64,000 nucleotides of DNA, from positions 186,001 through 250,000 of the forward strand of contig NZ_QJSX01000005.1 in the NCBI RefSeq assembly GCF_003217515.1. Direction: 5' to 3'. This document shows positions 8,558-16,505 of the stretch, one piece after another. Source of the DNA: Deinococcus yavapaiensis KR-236. Its GTDB lineage: Bacteria > Deinococcota > Deinococci > Deinococcales > Deinococcaceae. The position numbers and the translations under genes were made by a program. How positions within the stretch are numbered: the first letter of the stretch is position 1; each line of letters begins with the position of its first letter. The notes under the pieces are model-generated. The model saw only the letters and a program-made list of their open reading frames with translations. It did not search any database and was not told where the DNA came from.

Positions 8558-8563
8558 AGTCTA
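8558..8563 (-). promoter_or_regulatory. -10 box TAGACT of the M20 peptidase gene, leaderless
   Basis: AGTCTA on the plus strand; the box ends six bases before GTG 8551. The TAGACTGACCG context is shared with the PIG-L promoter. Confidence 0.6.
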
Positions 8564-8637
8564 AAGGAGTTGTCAGGTTTCGGCTACGCGGGGCGGAAAG
8601 CGCTTCTTGAGCTTCCGCGCCAGCCTGGCGAACCGGC

Positions 8638-9789
8638 TCAACTGACCAGCCGCTCGCTGTACTCGTCGTACGCGACCTTCGACAAAGGCGCGACGAGAGG
8701 CGTGAGTTCCACGGCGATCGCGCTCGCCCGCAAGTGATCGAGCGTGACGGCGGGCGGCGCCGGATGCGCGGCGATGACGTCCACGCGATATGACGTCGGT
8801 GGGTGCGACGCGTCGAGGCTCGCGCCTTCCTTCGCGCGCTTTTCACGCGCCGCCTGCCAGTACGCCTCGGACGCCTCGCGAATCTGATGGCGAAACTCTT
8901 CGAAGACGTGCGCACGAGCCGGTTGCAATCGGTGACGTTGCAACGCGTAGTCGTAAAGATCGGCGACGTGCAGCTTGTCGAGCGCGGCGCGCGCCGCCTC
9001 GCTGCCGCTGACGCTCGCCGCCAGAAGGTCGGCGTGATACTCGGCCCGCTGCGACGCCTCGCCGCTCAGTTGCGTCAACAGCCAAGCGAGCCCCCACGGC
9101 ACGCACGACACGACGAGCAAGGCGAGGTTGATCGGAGCGCCGATCAGCCCGTACAAGCCGGATTCGCGCGGCCACAACTCCTGCGGACGCAACACCCACC
9201 AGGCGTGCATCAGGAAATTCTGCGCCTGCGCGAACAAAAGGCCGCGTCGAGGGTCGTTGTTGACGGCGTGGGCAAGTTCATGCGCGATCACGAACACCCG
9301 TTCTTGCGGTTCGAGCGACAGCAGGATGGGCAAGCCGAGATTCATCCAACTGGTTCGTCCGACCCCGACGGTGCCCATGAAGGCGTTGAATCCGGCGTCG
9401 ACCGTGAGGTACGTCGGCACGGGCGCCTTCATCGCTCGGGCGATCTCCTCCACGAGAGCGTGAAGGTGAGGCGCTTGCTCTTTCGTCAACACCGTCTCGG
9501 GAGCCCGAGTGAACCGTGGCCGCGCGATCCACACGAGGGCGAGAGCGATCACACCGACGAAAAGCAACCCGAAGTGGAAGGGGTGCGTGGCTCGCCAAAC
9601 GACCCGCGCGGCCCACACGGCGAGCGCGACGTATCCGGCCAAGGCGAGCAGGGCGATGCCTTGAGACACCCAGTAGACGGCGCCGGGTCGGGCCTGCGTC
9701 GCCGCGCGCACGAACTCGTCTCGCAATCGCCGCGCCCGCGCGGCGTTCACGTTCGTCCAACGCCGCTGAAGCTCGTGGGGAAGGGTCAC
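8638..9789 (-). CDS. M48-family zinc metalloprotease, membrane-bound
   Basis: The zinc motif HELAH is at 170-174 (VIAHELAHAVNNDP). Two hydrophobic helices lie near residues 45-105 (GIALLALAGYVALAVWAARVV and FHFGLLFVGVIALALVWIA), and a third hydrophobic region follows the zinc site (LALLVVSCVPWGLAWLL). This is the layout of HtpX/Ste24-like M48 proteases, which cleave misfolded membrane proteins or prenylated peptides at the membrane. The third zinc ligand is probably the Glu of the QRAEYHADLLAA helix. The GTG start follows TATACT by six bases. Length (383) fits the family. Confidence 0.88.
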   Translation of the reverse strand: MTLPHELQRRWTNVNAARARRLRDEFVRAATQARPGAVYWVSQGIALLALAGYVALAVWAARVVWRATHPFHFGLLFVGVIALALVWIARPRFTRAPETVLTKEQAPHLHALVEEIARAMKAPVPTYLTVDAGFNAFMGTVGVGRTSWMNLGLPILLSLEPQERVFVIAHELAHAVNNDPRRGLLFAQAQNFLMHAWWVLRPQELWPRESGLYGLIGAPINLALLVVSCVPWGLAWLLTQLSGEASQRAEYHADLLAASVSGSEAARAALDKLHVADLYDYALQRHRLQPARAHVFEEFRHQIREASEAYWQAAREKRAKEGASLDASHPPTSYRVDVIAAHPAPPAVTLDHLRASAIAVELTPLVAPLSKVAYDEYSERLVS

Positions 9790-9795
9790 GGAAAA

Positions 9796-9801
9796 AGTAT
9801 A
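9796..9801 (-). promoter_or_regulatory. -10 box TATACT of the M48 protease gene, leaderless
   Basis: AGTATA on the plus strand; the box ends six bases before GTG 9789. Confidence 0.6.
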
Positions 9802-9865
9802 GGAAGGCGGCGAAAAAAGCGACGGGCACTTGCCGCGCCCGTCGCCTCGTTGTTGTTGCGGTGCC

Positions 9866-10519
9866 TCAGCGGCGGTTGGCGCCCATCAGCTGAGAGCCGA
9901 TGATGGCCGCGAGGCTGACGAGGCCCGCCTTCGCCATGGGGTTTTGCAGAAGTTGTCCCAAGCCGCCGCCTTGCTGTTGCTGCGCCGGCTGGCCGTAACC
10001 CTGCTGGTATCCTTGCCCTTGCTGACCGTAGCCTTGCTGGTACCCTTGCCCTTGTTGGCCGTAGCCTTGCTGTTGCTGCTGGCCGCCGCCGAGCAGACCG
10101 CCCAGCAAGCCGCCGAGGCCGCCGCCTTGCTGTTGGCCGCCCATACCCTGACCCATGCCGCCGAGCATTCCGCCCATCATGCCGAACAAGTCGCCAATGC
10201 CGCCGCCGCGCCCTTGCTGCGAAAGCGCCTGACCCGACTGCATGAACGCGTTCGTGAGGTCGTGCGGATCGTCGGCCCGCACGTTCTGCACGGGCGTTCC
10301 CTGATGCTGGATCATGGCTTGCGCGAGCGCTTCACGTTGCTGAGGATCGAGTTGCTGCATGTACTGCTGCAACGCCTGCTGTTGCATCTCGGGCGGCGCG
10401 GAGCGCATGTACTGCTCGACGTACTGCGCCGCTTCGTGCGGATCGACGTCGTCGTTATTGACTTGAGCCTTGGCGAAGCGTTGGTTTTGGTCCATGTTGC
10501 GAAGCAGATCATCCATCAT
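9866..10519 (-). CDS. Gly/Gln-rich repeat protein of unknown function
   Basis: The protein has 217 residues. Residues 1-95 form a charged, Gln-rich helical part (MQQQALQQYMQQLDPQQREALAQAM). A glycine/methionine-rich linker (GMMGGMLGGMGQGMGG) follows, then two exact copies of the 11-residue unit GYGQQGQGYQQ plus a partial third, and a short hydrophobic C-terminus (AGLVSLAAIIGSQLM). The composition resembles prion-like low-complexity proteins. Function is unknown. GGGAG precedes the double ATG with good spacing. ACTGTA on the plus strand at 10552-10557 reads as a TACAGT -10 candidate for it. Confidence 0.8.
   Translation of the reverse strand: MMDDLLRNMDQNQRFAKAQVNNDDVDPHEAAQYVEQYMRSAPPEMQQQALQQYMQQLDPQQREALAQAMIQHQGTPVQNVRADDPHDLTNAFMQSGQALSQQGRGGGIGDLFGMMGGMLGGMGQGMGGQQQGGGLGGLLGGLLGGGQQQQQGYGQQGQGYQQGYGQQGQGYQQGYGQPAQQQQGGGLGQLLQNPMAKAGLVSLAAIIGSQLMGANRR
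9998..10072. repeat. 33-bp coding tandem repeat (GYGQQGQGYQQ unit)
   Basis: Two near-identical 33-bp units followed by a partial third lie inside the Gly/Gln-rich gene. They differ only at silent positions (for example tgaccg versus tggccg, and tatcc versus tacc), so the protein repeat is exact. Such tracts often vary in copy number between strains. Confidence 0.75.
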
Positions 10520-10682
10520 GAGAAAAGCTCCCTTCGAGTGGCGTGCGCCTCACTGTAGGAGGGAGCGACGTGAAAGGGCTCCGAGGCCGCTAAAGATGCA
10601 CATCATGAACACTCCTCGCGATCTTCACCGGACGAACGTCCCGTAAGTTGGTAAGCTTCACGGTGCCATTTTCTGCCGACGC

Positions 10683-10688
10683 TAAACT
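10683..10688 (+). promoter_or_regulatory. -10 box TAAACT of the cbiX-type gene, leaderless
   Basis: The box ends six bases before ATG 10695. Confidence 0.6.
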
Positions 10689-10694
10689 GCCTTC

Positions 10695-12080
10695 ATGCGT
10701 TCTCTCGTTCTCATCGGCCACGGCTCGCACTTGAATTCCGAGTCGGCGTCCGCCGTTTATCGTTACGCCGAGCTTTTACGGGAGAAAGGCACCTTCGACG
10801 AGGTGATCGAGGGATACTGGAAGGAAGAGCCGTCCTTGCGTCAGGTTCTGCGCACCGTGTCCTTCACGGACGTGACCGTCATCCCGATGTTCATCTCCGA
10901 GGGGTACTTCACCGAGACGGTGATTCCGCGCGAGCTCGGCCTCGGGCATCAAGGGCCCGTGCCGAAGGACGGAATCGCCCGCGTCATCGGCGGGCGCACG
11001 GTACGCTACACCTTGCCGTACGGAGTGCATCCGGCGATGAGCGACGTGATCCTCGACCGCGCCCGCGAAGCGTGCCCCGATCTCGACGGAAAGGACACCG
11101 CCCTCGTCATCATCGGGCACGGCACGACGCGCAACGCGAACTCCAGCCGCGTCGTCTACGAAAATGCCGACCGCATCCGGGCGATGGGCATCTTCTCGGA
11201 GGTGAGCGCCCTGTTCCTCGACGAGGACCCGCGCCTCTCGACGTGGCCCGACGTCACGACGTCCCCGAGGGTCGTGATGGTGCCGTTCTTCGCGTCGGAA
11301 GGCTGGCACACCTTGGAGACCATTCCCGACGACCTCGGCCTCACGGGGCCCGTGTCGGAACTCGAAGGGCGCGTGGTGTACTACGCCAAGCCGACGGGGA
11401 CCCACCCGAAGGTCGCCGACGTGATCTCGAACCTCGCCGAGGAAGCGCGCGGCGCCTCGCCGCGCGGCGGCGAACTCGACGGGGGGCACGAGGCGGCGTG
11501 GCAAGCCTTCGAGGCGAAAGCTTCGCTGGGTCTGCGCATGGGCGAGATCCTCATCACGCCGCACGACGGGCTGTTCGAAGTGCGGCACGCGCTCGACGAG
11601 GGCCGCGACTTCCTGAAGACGTACGTCACGCCCGAGGGCTTGCGCGACGTCGTTCGTGAAGACGAGCGCGGCGAGCAGCGCCCCATCCGCACCTTGCGCT
11701 CTTTGCCGCGCGGTTGGCGGGGCGTCTTCGACCGCGCGAACTTGCGCCGCGCCGTGCACTTTCTGTACCCGGCGGTCGTGGAGGAAAGCTTCGCGTGCTC
11801 CAGCCACGCTCTGCACTGGACGCCGTGGGCGACGACCGCGCGCCGACAGACGGGCATCTACGCCAAAGTCGCCTCGGCCAAGCCGGACCTCGTCGCGAGC
11901 GTCTCGAAGGAAGTTTGCGGCAGTTGCCTCAGGACGCGCTTGTGGGCAGGTGAGAAGCTTCCGAAGACCTTCTTCGACGGCGTGCCGGGCGCTCTTCCTT
12001 GCGCGGAAGCCTGCACCCTGCTCGTGGCGGAAGTCAGGGAAGCGATGAGCAGCAAAGGAAAAGCGGCAGGACACCACTGA
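10695..12080 (+). CDS. CbiX/sirohydrochlorin-chelatase-type protein with DR2241-type Fe-S cysteine domain
   Basis: Two CbiX-like half-domains come first: MRSLVLIGHGSHLNS at residue 1 and LVIIGHGTTRNANS near residue 138, each with the GHG metal-site histidine. Residues about 275-461 form an extra domain with Cys368, Cys408, Cys411, Cys436 and Cys440. This matches the layout of D. radiodurans DR2241, whose C-terminal domains are described as a stabilising domain and a 4Fe-4S cluster domain. Family members insert Co or Fe into sirohydrochlorin for cobalamin or sirohaem synthesis; the real metal and role are unproven. No other tetrapyrrole gene is nearby. Leaderless promoter. Confidence 0.88.
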   Translation: MRSLVLIGHGSHLNSESASAVYRYAELLREKGTFDEVIEGYWKEEPSLRQVLRTVSFTDVTVIPMFISEGYFTETVIPRELGLGHQGPVPKDGIARVIGGRTVRYTLPYGVHPAMSDVILDRAREACPDLDGKDTALVIIGHGTTRNANSSRVVYENADRIRAMGIFSEVSALFLDEDPRLSTWPDVTTSPRVVMVPFFASEGWHTLETIPDDLGLTGPVSELEGRVVYYAKPTGTHPKVADVISNLAEEARGASPRGGELDGGHEAAWQAFEAKASLGLRMGEILITPHDGLFEVRHALDEGRDFLKTYVTPEGLRDVVREDERGEQRPIRTLRSLPRGWRGVFDRANLRRAVHFLYPAVVEESFACSSHALHWTPWATTARRQTGIYAKVASAKPDLVASVSKEVCGSCLRTRLWAGEKLPKTFFDGVPGALPCAEACTLLVAEVREAMSSKGKAAGHH

Positions 12081-12082
12081 CG

Positions 12083-12123
12083 TGGCGTCGGCCCTCTCCA
12101 ACTGCGCGAGAGGGCCGACGCCA
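12083..12123. terminator. Bidirectional stem-loop between convergent cbiX-type and pepF genes
   Basis: TGGCGTCGGCCCTCTC (12083-12098) and its exact reverse complement (12108-12123) form a 16-bp stem with a 9-base loop, three bases after the stop of the upstream gene and six before the pepF stop. No clear T-run follows on either side. Confidence 0.8.
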
Positions 12124-12129
12124 AGTCGG

Positions 12130-13935
12130 TTACCTCACCAGCCCTTCGAGCTTCTCGACGAGTCCCTCGACGCCTTTGAAGGCTTCCTCGATGGGAGCGG
12201 GCGTGGAGAGGTCGACGCCCGCGTTTCGCAAAGCGTCGAGTTGAGGCAAGCTGCCGCCGGCCTTCAGGAACGAGAGGTAAGCGTCGCGCGCTCCTTCTTG
12301 GCCGCTCAGGACACGTCGCGACAAGGCGGTGGCGGCAGCGATGCCCGACGCGTACTGGTGAACGTAGAAGGGGGCGAACAGGTGGGGGAACTGCGCCCAG
12401 GTGATGCCGACGCGCGCTTCGTCCTCGGGTTCGAACTCGACTTCGCCGCCGTAGCCTTCCTTGAACAATTCGAGCGTCCACGCGTTGAGCTGTTCGGCGC
12501 CGACGCCTTCGCCGCGCTCGACGGCTTCGTGCAATCTCAATTCGAGGCGCGCGAGGGTCGGCATCACGAAGAAGTATCGGTGGAAGTTCGCGAACGCTTC
12601 GTCGAGCATCGCGAGGACGAACGCGGCTTCGTCTCGTTGCGCGAGGAGATGAGCGCGAACCATCGCCTGGTTGAAGTTGCTGGCGGTCTCGGCGACCGTC
12701 ATGCCGTACTGCGCGTACGTCACGGGCTGCGAGCGCTGCGTGAAGTACGTGTGCATGGAGTGCCCGAGTTCGTGCGCGAGGACGCTCATGCCGGGCAAGT
12801 CGTTCGAGTGGTTGAGCAAGATGAACGGGTGCGTTCCCGGACCGCCCGACGAGAAGGCGCCGCTAGACTTGCCGACGTTCGGGTAGACGTCCACCCAGCG
12901 TTCCTCCAGAAGACCTCGGCGCATCGGGGCGACGTACTCCTCGCCGAGCGGGGCCATGCCGCTCAAGACCATCTCGACGGCCTCGTCGTACGACACCTCG
13001 ACCTTTTCACGGCCGAGCGGCGCGAAGACGTCGTGCGGGCGCAGCGTGTCCACGCCAAGGGCCGCCTTTCTCGCTCGCCAGTAGCGGTGCCACACGCCGA
13101 CGTTGCGCTCGAAGACGCTCAGGACGTTCTCCAAGGCGGCGGGCGTGAGGCTTTGCGGGCGCAGGACGAAGTCCTTCGTACTTTCGTAACCGCGCTCCTT
13201 GGCTTGCAGCGCGACTTGACGTACGTTCGAGACGAGCAGCGACGCGAAGGTGTTCTTGAACGCCAAGAAGCCGTCGGCGTACGACGCGAACGCCGACGCA
13301 CGAAGCGCGCGGTCCGACGAGCCGAGCAAGGCGCCGATCGAGCCGTTGGTCACGTCGCTCGTGGCATCGTCGGAGCCGGTCGCGGGCGAGAACTTGAGGT
13401 CGACGTTCATGAGAGCGCTGTAGGCCGTGTACGGTCCGGCGAACACGGCGGACAGGCGACCGAAGAGCGCCTCGATTTCCACGCTGCGCGTGTGGGGCGC
13501 GCGCTCGCGCACCTGCTGGAAGTAGTAGGCGTACGCGCTCAACTCCGGCGTTTCGGCGAGCGCCTCCAACGTTCCCTCGGGAAGCGCGAGGAGTTCCGGT
13601 TCGGCGAACGCCGTCGTCGCGCCGAATCCTGCCAGCAGGGCCTGCGCCTGCGAAACGCGCGCCGCCGCTTCGGGCACCGTTCCGTCCGACGATTCCTGCA
13701 ACGACGCGTACACCATCACGCGGTACGCCCGAGCGCCAAGGTCCTCCACCTCTCGCAGGTACGCGAGCAGACGCGCGGAATCCGCGAGGTGACCGGCGAA
13801 GGCGGCGAGGCCGGGAATGGCCGCTTGGACGCTCGCGCGCTCCGCCTCCCACGCTTCGGGCGTGGCGAAGATGCTTTCGAGGTCCCACGTGAGGCGTGGA
13901 TCAACATTCGAACGATGTGGCACGGTTTGCGACAT
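12130..13935 (-). CDS. pepF: Oligoendopeptidase F (M3 family)
   Basis: The protein has 601 residues, the usual PepF length. The M3 zinc site HELGHSMH begins at His388, and the third ligand Glu lies in the TVAETASNFNQ helix about 25 residues on. The final third holds the conserved FAPFYVHQYASGIAAA segment that binds substrate. The enzyme is cytosolic and cuts 7-17-residue peptides. The ATG follows TAAACT by six bases, a leaderless promoter. It lies downstream of the dihydrouridine synthase gene on the same strand but has its own promoter. Confidence 0.95.
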   Translation of the reverse strand: MSQTVPHRSNVDPRLTWDLESIFATPEAWEAERASVQAAIPGLAAFAGHLADSARLLAYLREVEDLGARAYRVMVYASLQESSDGTVPEAAARVSQAQALLAGFGATTAFAEPELLALPEGTLEALAETPELSAYAYYFQQVRERAPHTRSVEIEALFGRLSAVFAGPYTAYSALMNVDLKFSPATGSDDATSDVTNGSIGALLGSSDRALRASAFASYADGFLAFKNTFASLLVSNVRQVALQAKERGYESTKDFVLRPQSLTPAALENVLSVFERNVGVWHRYWRARKAALGVDTLRPHDVFAPLGREKVEVSYDEAVEMVLSGMAPLGEEYVAPMRRGLLEERWVDVYPNVGKSSGAFSSGGPGTHPFILLNHSNDLPGMSVLAHELGHSMHTYFTQRSQPVTYAQYGMTVAETASNFNQAMVRAHLLAQRDEAAFVLAMLDEAFANFHRYFFVMPTLARLELRLHEAVERGEGVGAEQLNAWTLELFKEGYGGEVEFEPEDEARVGITWAQFPHLFAPFYVHQYASGIAAATALSRRVLSGQEGARDAYLSFLKAGGSLPQLDALRNAGVDLSTPAPIEEAFKGVEGLVEKLEGLVR

Positions 13936-13941
13936 GCGCGG

Positions 13942-13947
13942 AGTTTA
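13942..13947 (-). promoter_or_regulatory. pepF: -10 box TAAACT of pepF, leaderless
   Basis: AGTTTA on the plus strand; the box ends six bases before ATG 13935. Confidence 0.6.
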
Positions 13948-14058
13948 CCGCGACGCGAGGGCGCCGTGCGTCGATCGCGCGGCGGTTGGACGTGAGCGGC
14001 TCTCCACGGCGTGTGAACAGGCGTCGGGCGAGTCTCACGCCGATCTTCGCGCGTCACC

Positions 14059-15018
14059 TCACGCGGCAGGCTGGGCGGTGGTGCGGGACGAGGCGAACGT
14101 GACGACGCGTCGAACGTCGTCGACGGTCTCGACGCGCACGAGTTCTTCGCGCAGGTGCGGCAGATACTTCGCGAGGACTTTGCGCAAGGCGCGAATCCCC
14201 GTCCGCTCGCCGTAGAACGCGGCGGCGCGCTCGGCGTGCATCAAGGCGACTTTTGCGCGCTCCTCGTTCGTGGGGGCGGCTCCGCCGCTCGCTTCTCGAA
14301 AGATCCAGGGATTGCCGACGGCGCTCCTCGCGATCATGACTCCCGCGACGCCAAGCCGCTTCTTCTCGGCGACCTGCGAGGCGCGGGTGACGTCTCCGCT
14401 GCCGATGACAGGGATGCTCAAGTGCGCGGCGACGTTCGCGATGGCGTCCCAATTCGCCTCGCCTTCGTAACGTTGGGCGGCCGTGCGGCCGTGCACGGAG
14501 ATCAGGGCGGCGCCCGCCTCCTGCAGGGCGAGCGCGATTTCCACGCTGCGGTCGGCGTCCCAACCGAGGCGCATCTTCGCCGAGACGTCGCACGACGCCG
14601 CGCGCCGCATCGCCTGAACGAGGTGCGCGGCGACTTCGGGTGTCTGAAGCAGGCAACTGCCACCGCGACCTTTCATCTTGGGAACGGGGCAACCGAGGTT
14701 GAGGTCGATCGCGATGGGCGCGTGAAGGCGCTCCACGTGCCTGCACGCGTCCGCGAGGACGTCGGCGTCCGCTCCGAACAGTTGAATGACGCGGTCGCGT
14801 TCGCCTTCGAACGGGCGACCGAGGTCGAGGGTCACGTCGCGTCCGTGCCGCCGCGTCGTCGCTTCCGTCACGACGCCCGCCGCGCTCATCATCTCGCTCA
14901 CGGTCCAAAGAGCGCCCATGGACGAAGCGATTTCACGAAAGGGCGCGTCCGTGAAGCCCGCCATCGGCGCGAGGATGGCGCCCGGCGAGGCGAGGCGGCG
15001 CGTATAGAAGCCGTTCAC
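14059..15018 (-). CDS. tRNA-dihydrouridine synthase (Dus, nifR3/DusB type)
   Basis: The protein has 319 residues. The FMN-binding TIM barrel is complete: LAPMAGFTDAPFR at the start, IDLNLGCPVPKMKGRGGSCLL with the catalytic Cys near residue 110, the AKMRLGW strand, VHGRTAAQRY, and the phosphate-binding GSGDV and IARSAVGNPWIF motifs. It reduces specific uridines in the tRNA D-loop with NADPH. The GTG start follows TAAACT by six bases. The subfamily (DusA, B or C) is not certain, though the sequence looks closest to DusB. Confidence 0.93.
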   Translation of the reverse strand: MNGFYTRRLASPGAILAPMAGFTDAPFREIASSMGALWTVSEMMSAAGVVTEATTRRHGRDVTLDLGRPFEGERDRVIQLFGADADVLADACRHVERLHAPIAIDLNLGCPVPKMKGRGGSCLLQTPEVAAHLVQAMRRAASCDVSAKMRLGWDADRSVEIALALQEAGAALISVHGRTAAQRYEGEANWDAIANVAAHLSIPVIGSGDVTRASQVAEKKRLGVAGVMIARSAVGNPWIFREASGGAAPTNEERAKVALMHAERAAAFYGERTGIRALRKVLAKYLPHLREELVRVETVDDVRRVVTFASSRTTAQPAA

Positions 15019-15024
15019 GTGTGG

Positions 15025-15030
15025 AGTTTA
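15025..15030 (-). promoter_or_regulatory. -10 box TAAACT of the Dus gene, leaderless
   Basis: AGTTTA on the plus strand; the box ends six bases before GTG 15018. Confidence 0.6.
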
Positions 15031-15102
15031 GCGCACCGCTTCTCACCAAAAGGCGTACACTGTGACAAGACAAGCTCAAGTAAGAAATCGACACTCCACG
15101 CC

Positions 15103-15108
15103 TATACT
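15103..15108 (+). promoter_or_regulatory. -10 box TATACT before the GNAT gene
   Basis: The box ends 19 bases before GTG 15128, leaving room for a short leader with GGAGGA, unlike the leaderless set. Confidence 0.5.
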
Positions 15109-15127
15109 GGCGTTCCCGGAGGACTTC

Positions 15128-15661
15128 GTGCTCTCGACACAGCCCGTGACGCTCGCCGACGCGAAAGTCGTTCACCGCCTCTACGCGGAGACGCCTCAGT
15201 ACTTCGCCTCTCTCGGAACGCCGGTCCCGACGCTCGCCGAGGTGAGCCGCGAAGTGTCGCTCGCCCTCTTGGATCCGAGAAGGCGGCTCGAACTGCTGCG
15301 CGAGGAAGGCGAAGTCGTCGGGTGCCTCGACTACAAGCTGCACTACCCAACGCGAGGCGACGTCACCATCAACTTGCTTCTCATCTGCGAGAGCGCCCAG
15401 TCGCGCGGCATCGGCTCGCGCGCCGTCGCGGACTTCGAGGAGCGGCTTCCGGGCGGTACGCGGCGCGTCCTCGCGAGCGTCTTGGGGCACAACGAGCGCG
15501 CCGCGCGCTTCTGGCAGCGTCACGGTTACGACTTCGCCATCGACGCCCTGCCGGTCATGGAGTGGTACGCGAAGACGGTGCGCGTCGGCAAGGCCCGCGG
15601 CCTCAAGCGGCACGCGGACCAAGCGGTTCGCCCCGCCGCGAAGCTCGAAACGCCCGTTTGA
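15128..15661 (+). CDS. GNAT-family N-acetyltransferase
   Basis: The protein has 177 residues from GTG 15128. It shows the acetyl-CoA loop (CESAQSRGIGSRAVADF) followed by LGHNERAARFWQRHGYDFAI, the classical GNAT C-terminal half. The acceptor is unknown. GGAGGA at 15118-15123 lies four bases before the GTG, which makes this start better than the longer frame opening at 15062. It is followed 50 bases later by argB, which has a separate promoter, so a functional link is doubtful. Confidence 0.85.
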   Translation: MLSTQPVTLADAKVVHRLYAETPQYFASLGTPVPTLAEVSREVSLALLDPRRRLELLREEGEVVGCLDYKLHYPTRGDVTINLLLICESAQSRGIGSRAVADFEERLPGGTRRVLASVLGHNERAARFWQRHGYDFAIDALPVMEWYAKTVRVGKARGLKRHADQAVRPAAKLETPV

Positions 15662-15698
15662 CCGCCGCCTTCCTTCACGCACTCGGCGCACGATTCGC

Positions 15699-15704
15699 TA
15701 CGCT
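15699..15704 (+). promoter_or_regulatory. argB: -10 box TACGCT of argB, leaderless
   Basis: The box ends six bases before ATG 15711. Confidence 0.55.
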
Positions 15705-15710
15705 GAGCGC

Positions 15711-16460
15711 ATGATCGTGAAGTACGGCGGCAACGCCATGAAATCCCTTGACCTTCGGCGCGCGGTCGCCCTCGAAATCGCCGCGTTGCGCCGAGAAACG
15801 AGTGTCGTCGTCGTGCACGGCGGCGGACCCGTCATCGAGAAGGAACTCGCGGCGCGCCGTTTGCCGAGCGAGTTCAAGCGTGGTCTGCGCGTCACGACGC
15901 CCGAGGCGATGAACGTCGTCGAGATGGCCCTCACGAAGCTCGGCAAGGAGCTCGCGCAGGATATCGGGCGAGCGATCGGCTTGTCGGGTCGTGACGATCG
16001 CTTGCTGCTGGCCGAATTGCAAAGCGAGGACCTCGGGCGGGTCGGACGCGTTACGAGCGTCAACGCCTCCTTGCTGCGCTCGCTGCTCGCCGCCGGAATC
16101 ACCCCGGTCGTGAGCTGCGTCGCGGTGGACGAGGGCGGCGAGGCTCTCAACGTCAACGCGGACACGGCGGCGGGCGCCGTTGGCGGCGCGCTCGGCGAAG
16201 GCGTCGTGTTCCTGACGGACGTGGGCGGCGTGTACCGCGCCTACCCGGACCCCGACAGCCGCGCCTCGACGCTTTCCAGGGACGAAGTTCGGCAAGGCGT
16301 CGAGGCGGGGTGGATCGCGGGAGGAATGATTCCGAAGGTCGAGGCGGCGTTGACGGCGCTCGAGCGTGGCGCGCCGTTCGCGGTGATCGCCTCCGGCATG
16401 GAGGCGGGCGTGTTGCAGCGGGCGGTGCGGGGAGAGGCGGGAACGAGGATCGTGCCGTAA
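15711..16460 (+). CDS. argB: Acetylglutamate kinase
   Basis: The protein has 249 residues of the amino-acid-kinase fold: MIVKYGGNAM (phosphate loop), VVVHGGGPVI (second glycine loop), FKRGLRVTTPEAMNVVEM (the N-acetylglutamate-binding Arg and helix), NVNADTAAGAV, and FLTDVGGVY in the ATP site. It phosphorylates N-acetyl-L-glutamate, the second step of arginine synthesis. It lacks the long N-terminal helix of arginine-inhibited kinases, so feedback inhibition through that helix is not expected. LysZ is the main alternative, but the RVTTPEAM segment favours ArgB. The ATG follows TACGCT by six bases. Confidence 0.93.
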   Translation: MIVKYGGNAMKSLDLRRAVALEIAALRRETSVVVVHGGGPVIEKELAARRLPSEFKRGLRVTTPEAMNVVEMALTKLGKELAQDIGRAIGLSGRDDRLLLAELQSEDLGRVGRVTSVNASLLRSLLAAGITPVVSCVAVDEGGEALNVNADTAAGAVGGALGEGVVFLTDVGGVYRAYPDPDSRASTLSRDEVRQGVEAGWIAGGMIPKVEAALTALERGAPFAVIASGMEAGVLQRAVRGEAGTRIVP

Positions 16461-16466
16461 AGCGTC

Positions 16467-16490
16467 GGGCGGGGTGTTCAAACCCCGCCC
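16467..16490. terminator. Stem-loop between argB and the convergent M28 peptidase gene
   Basis: GGGCGGGGT (16467-16475) pairs with ACCCCGCCC (16482-16490) around a short loop, beginning six bases after the argB stop. The next gene on the other strand ends at 16506, so it may serve both directions. Confidence 0.7.
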
Positions 16491-16505
16491 CCCGCCGACC
16501 TCGTT

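Noticed and set aside
9998..10072. Possible CRISPR-like repeat
   Set aside because: Repeats are 33 bp, contiguous without spacers, and encode an exact peptide repeat inside a gene.
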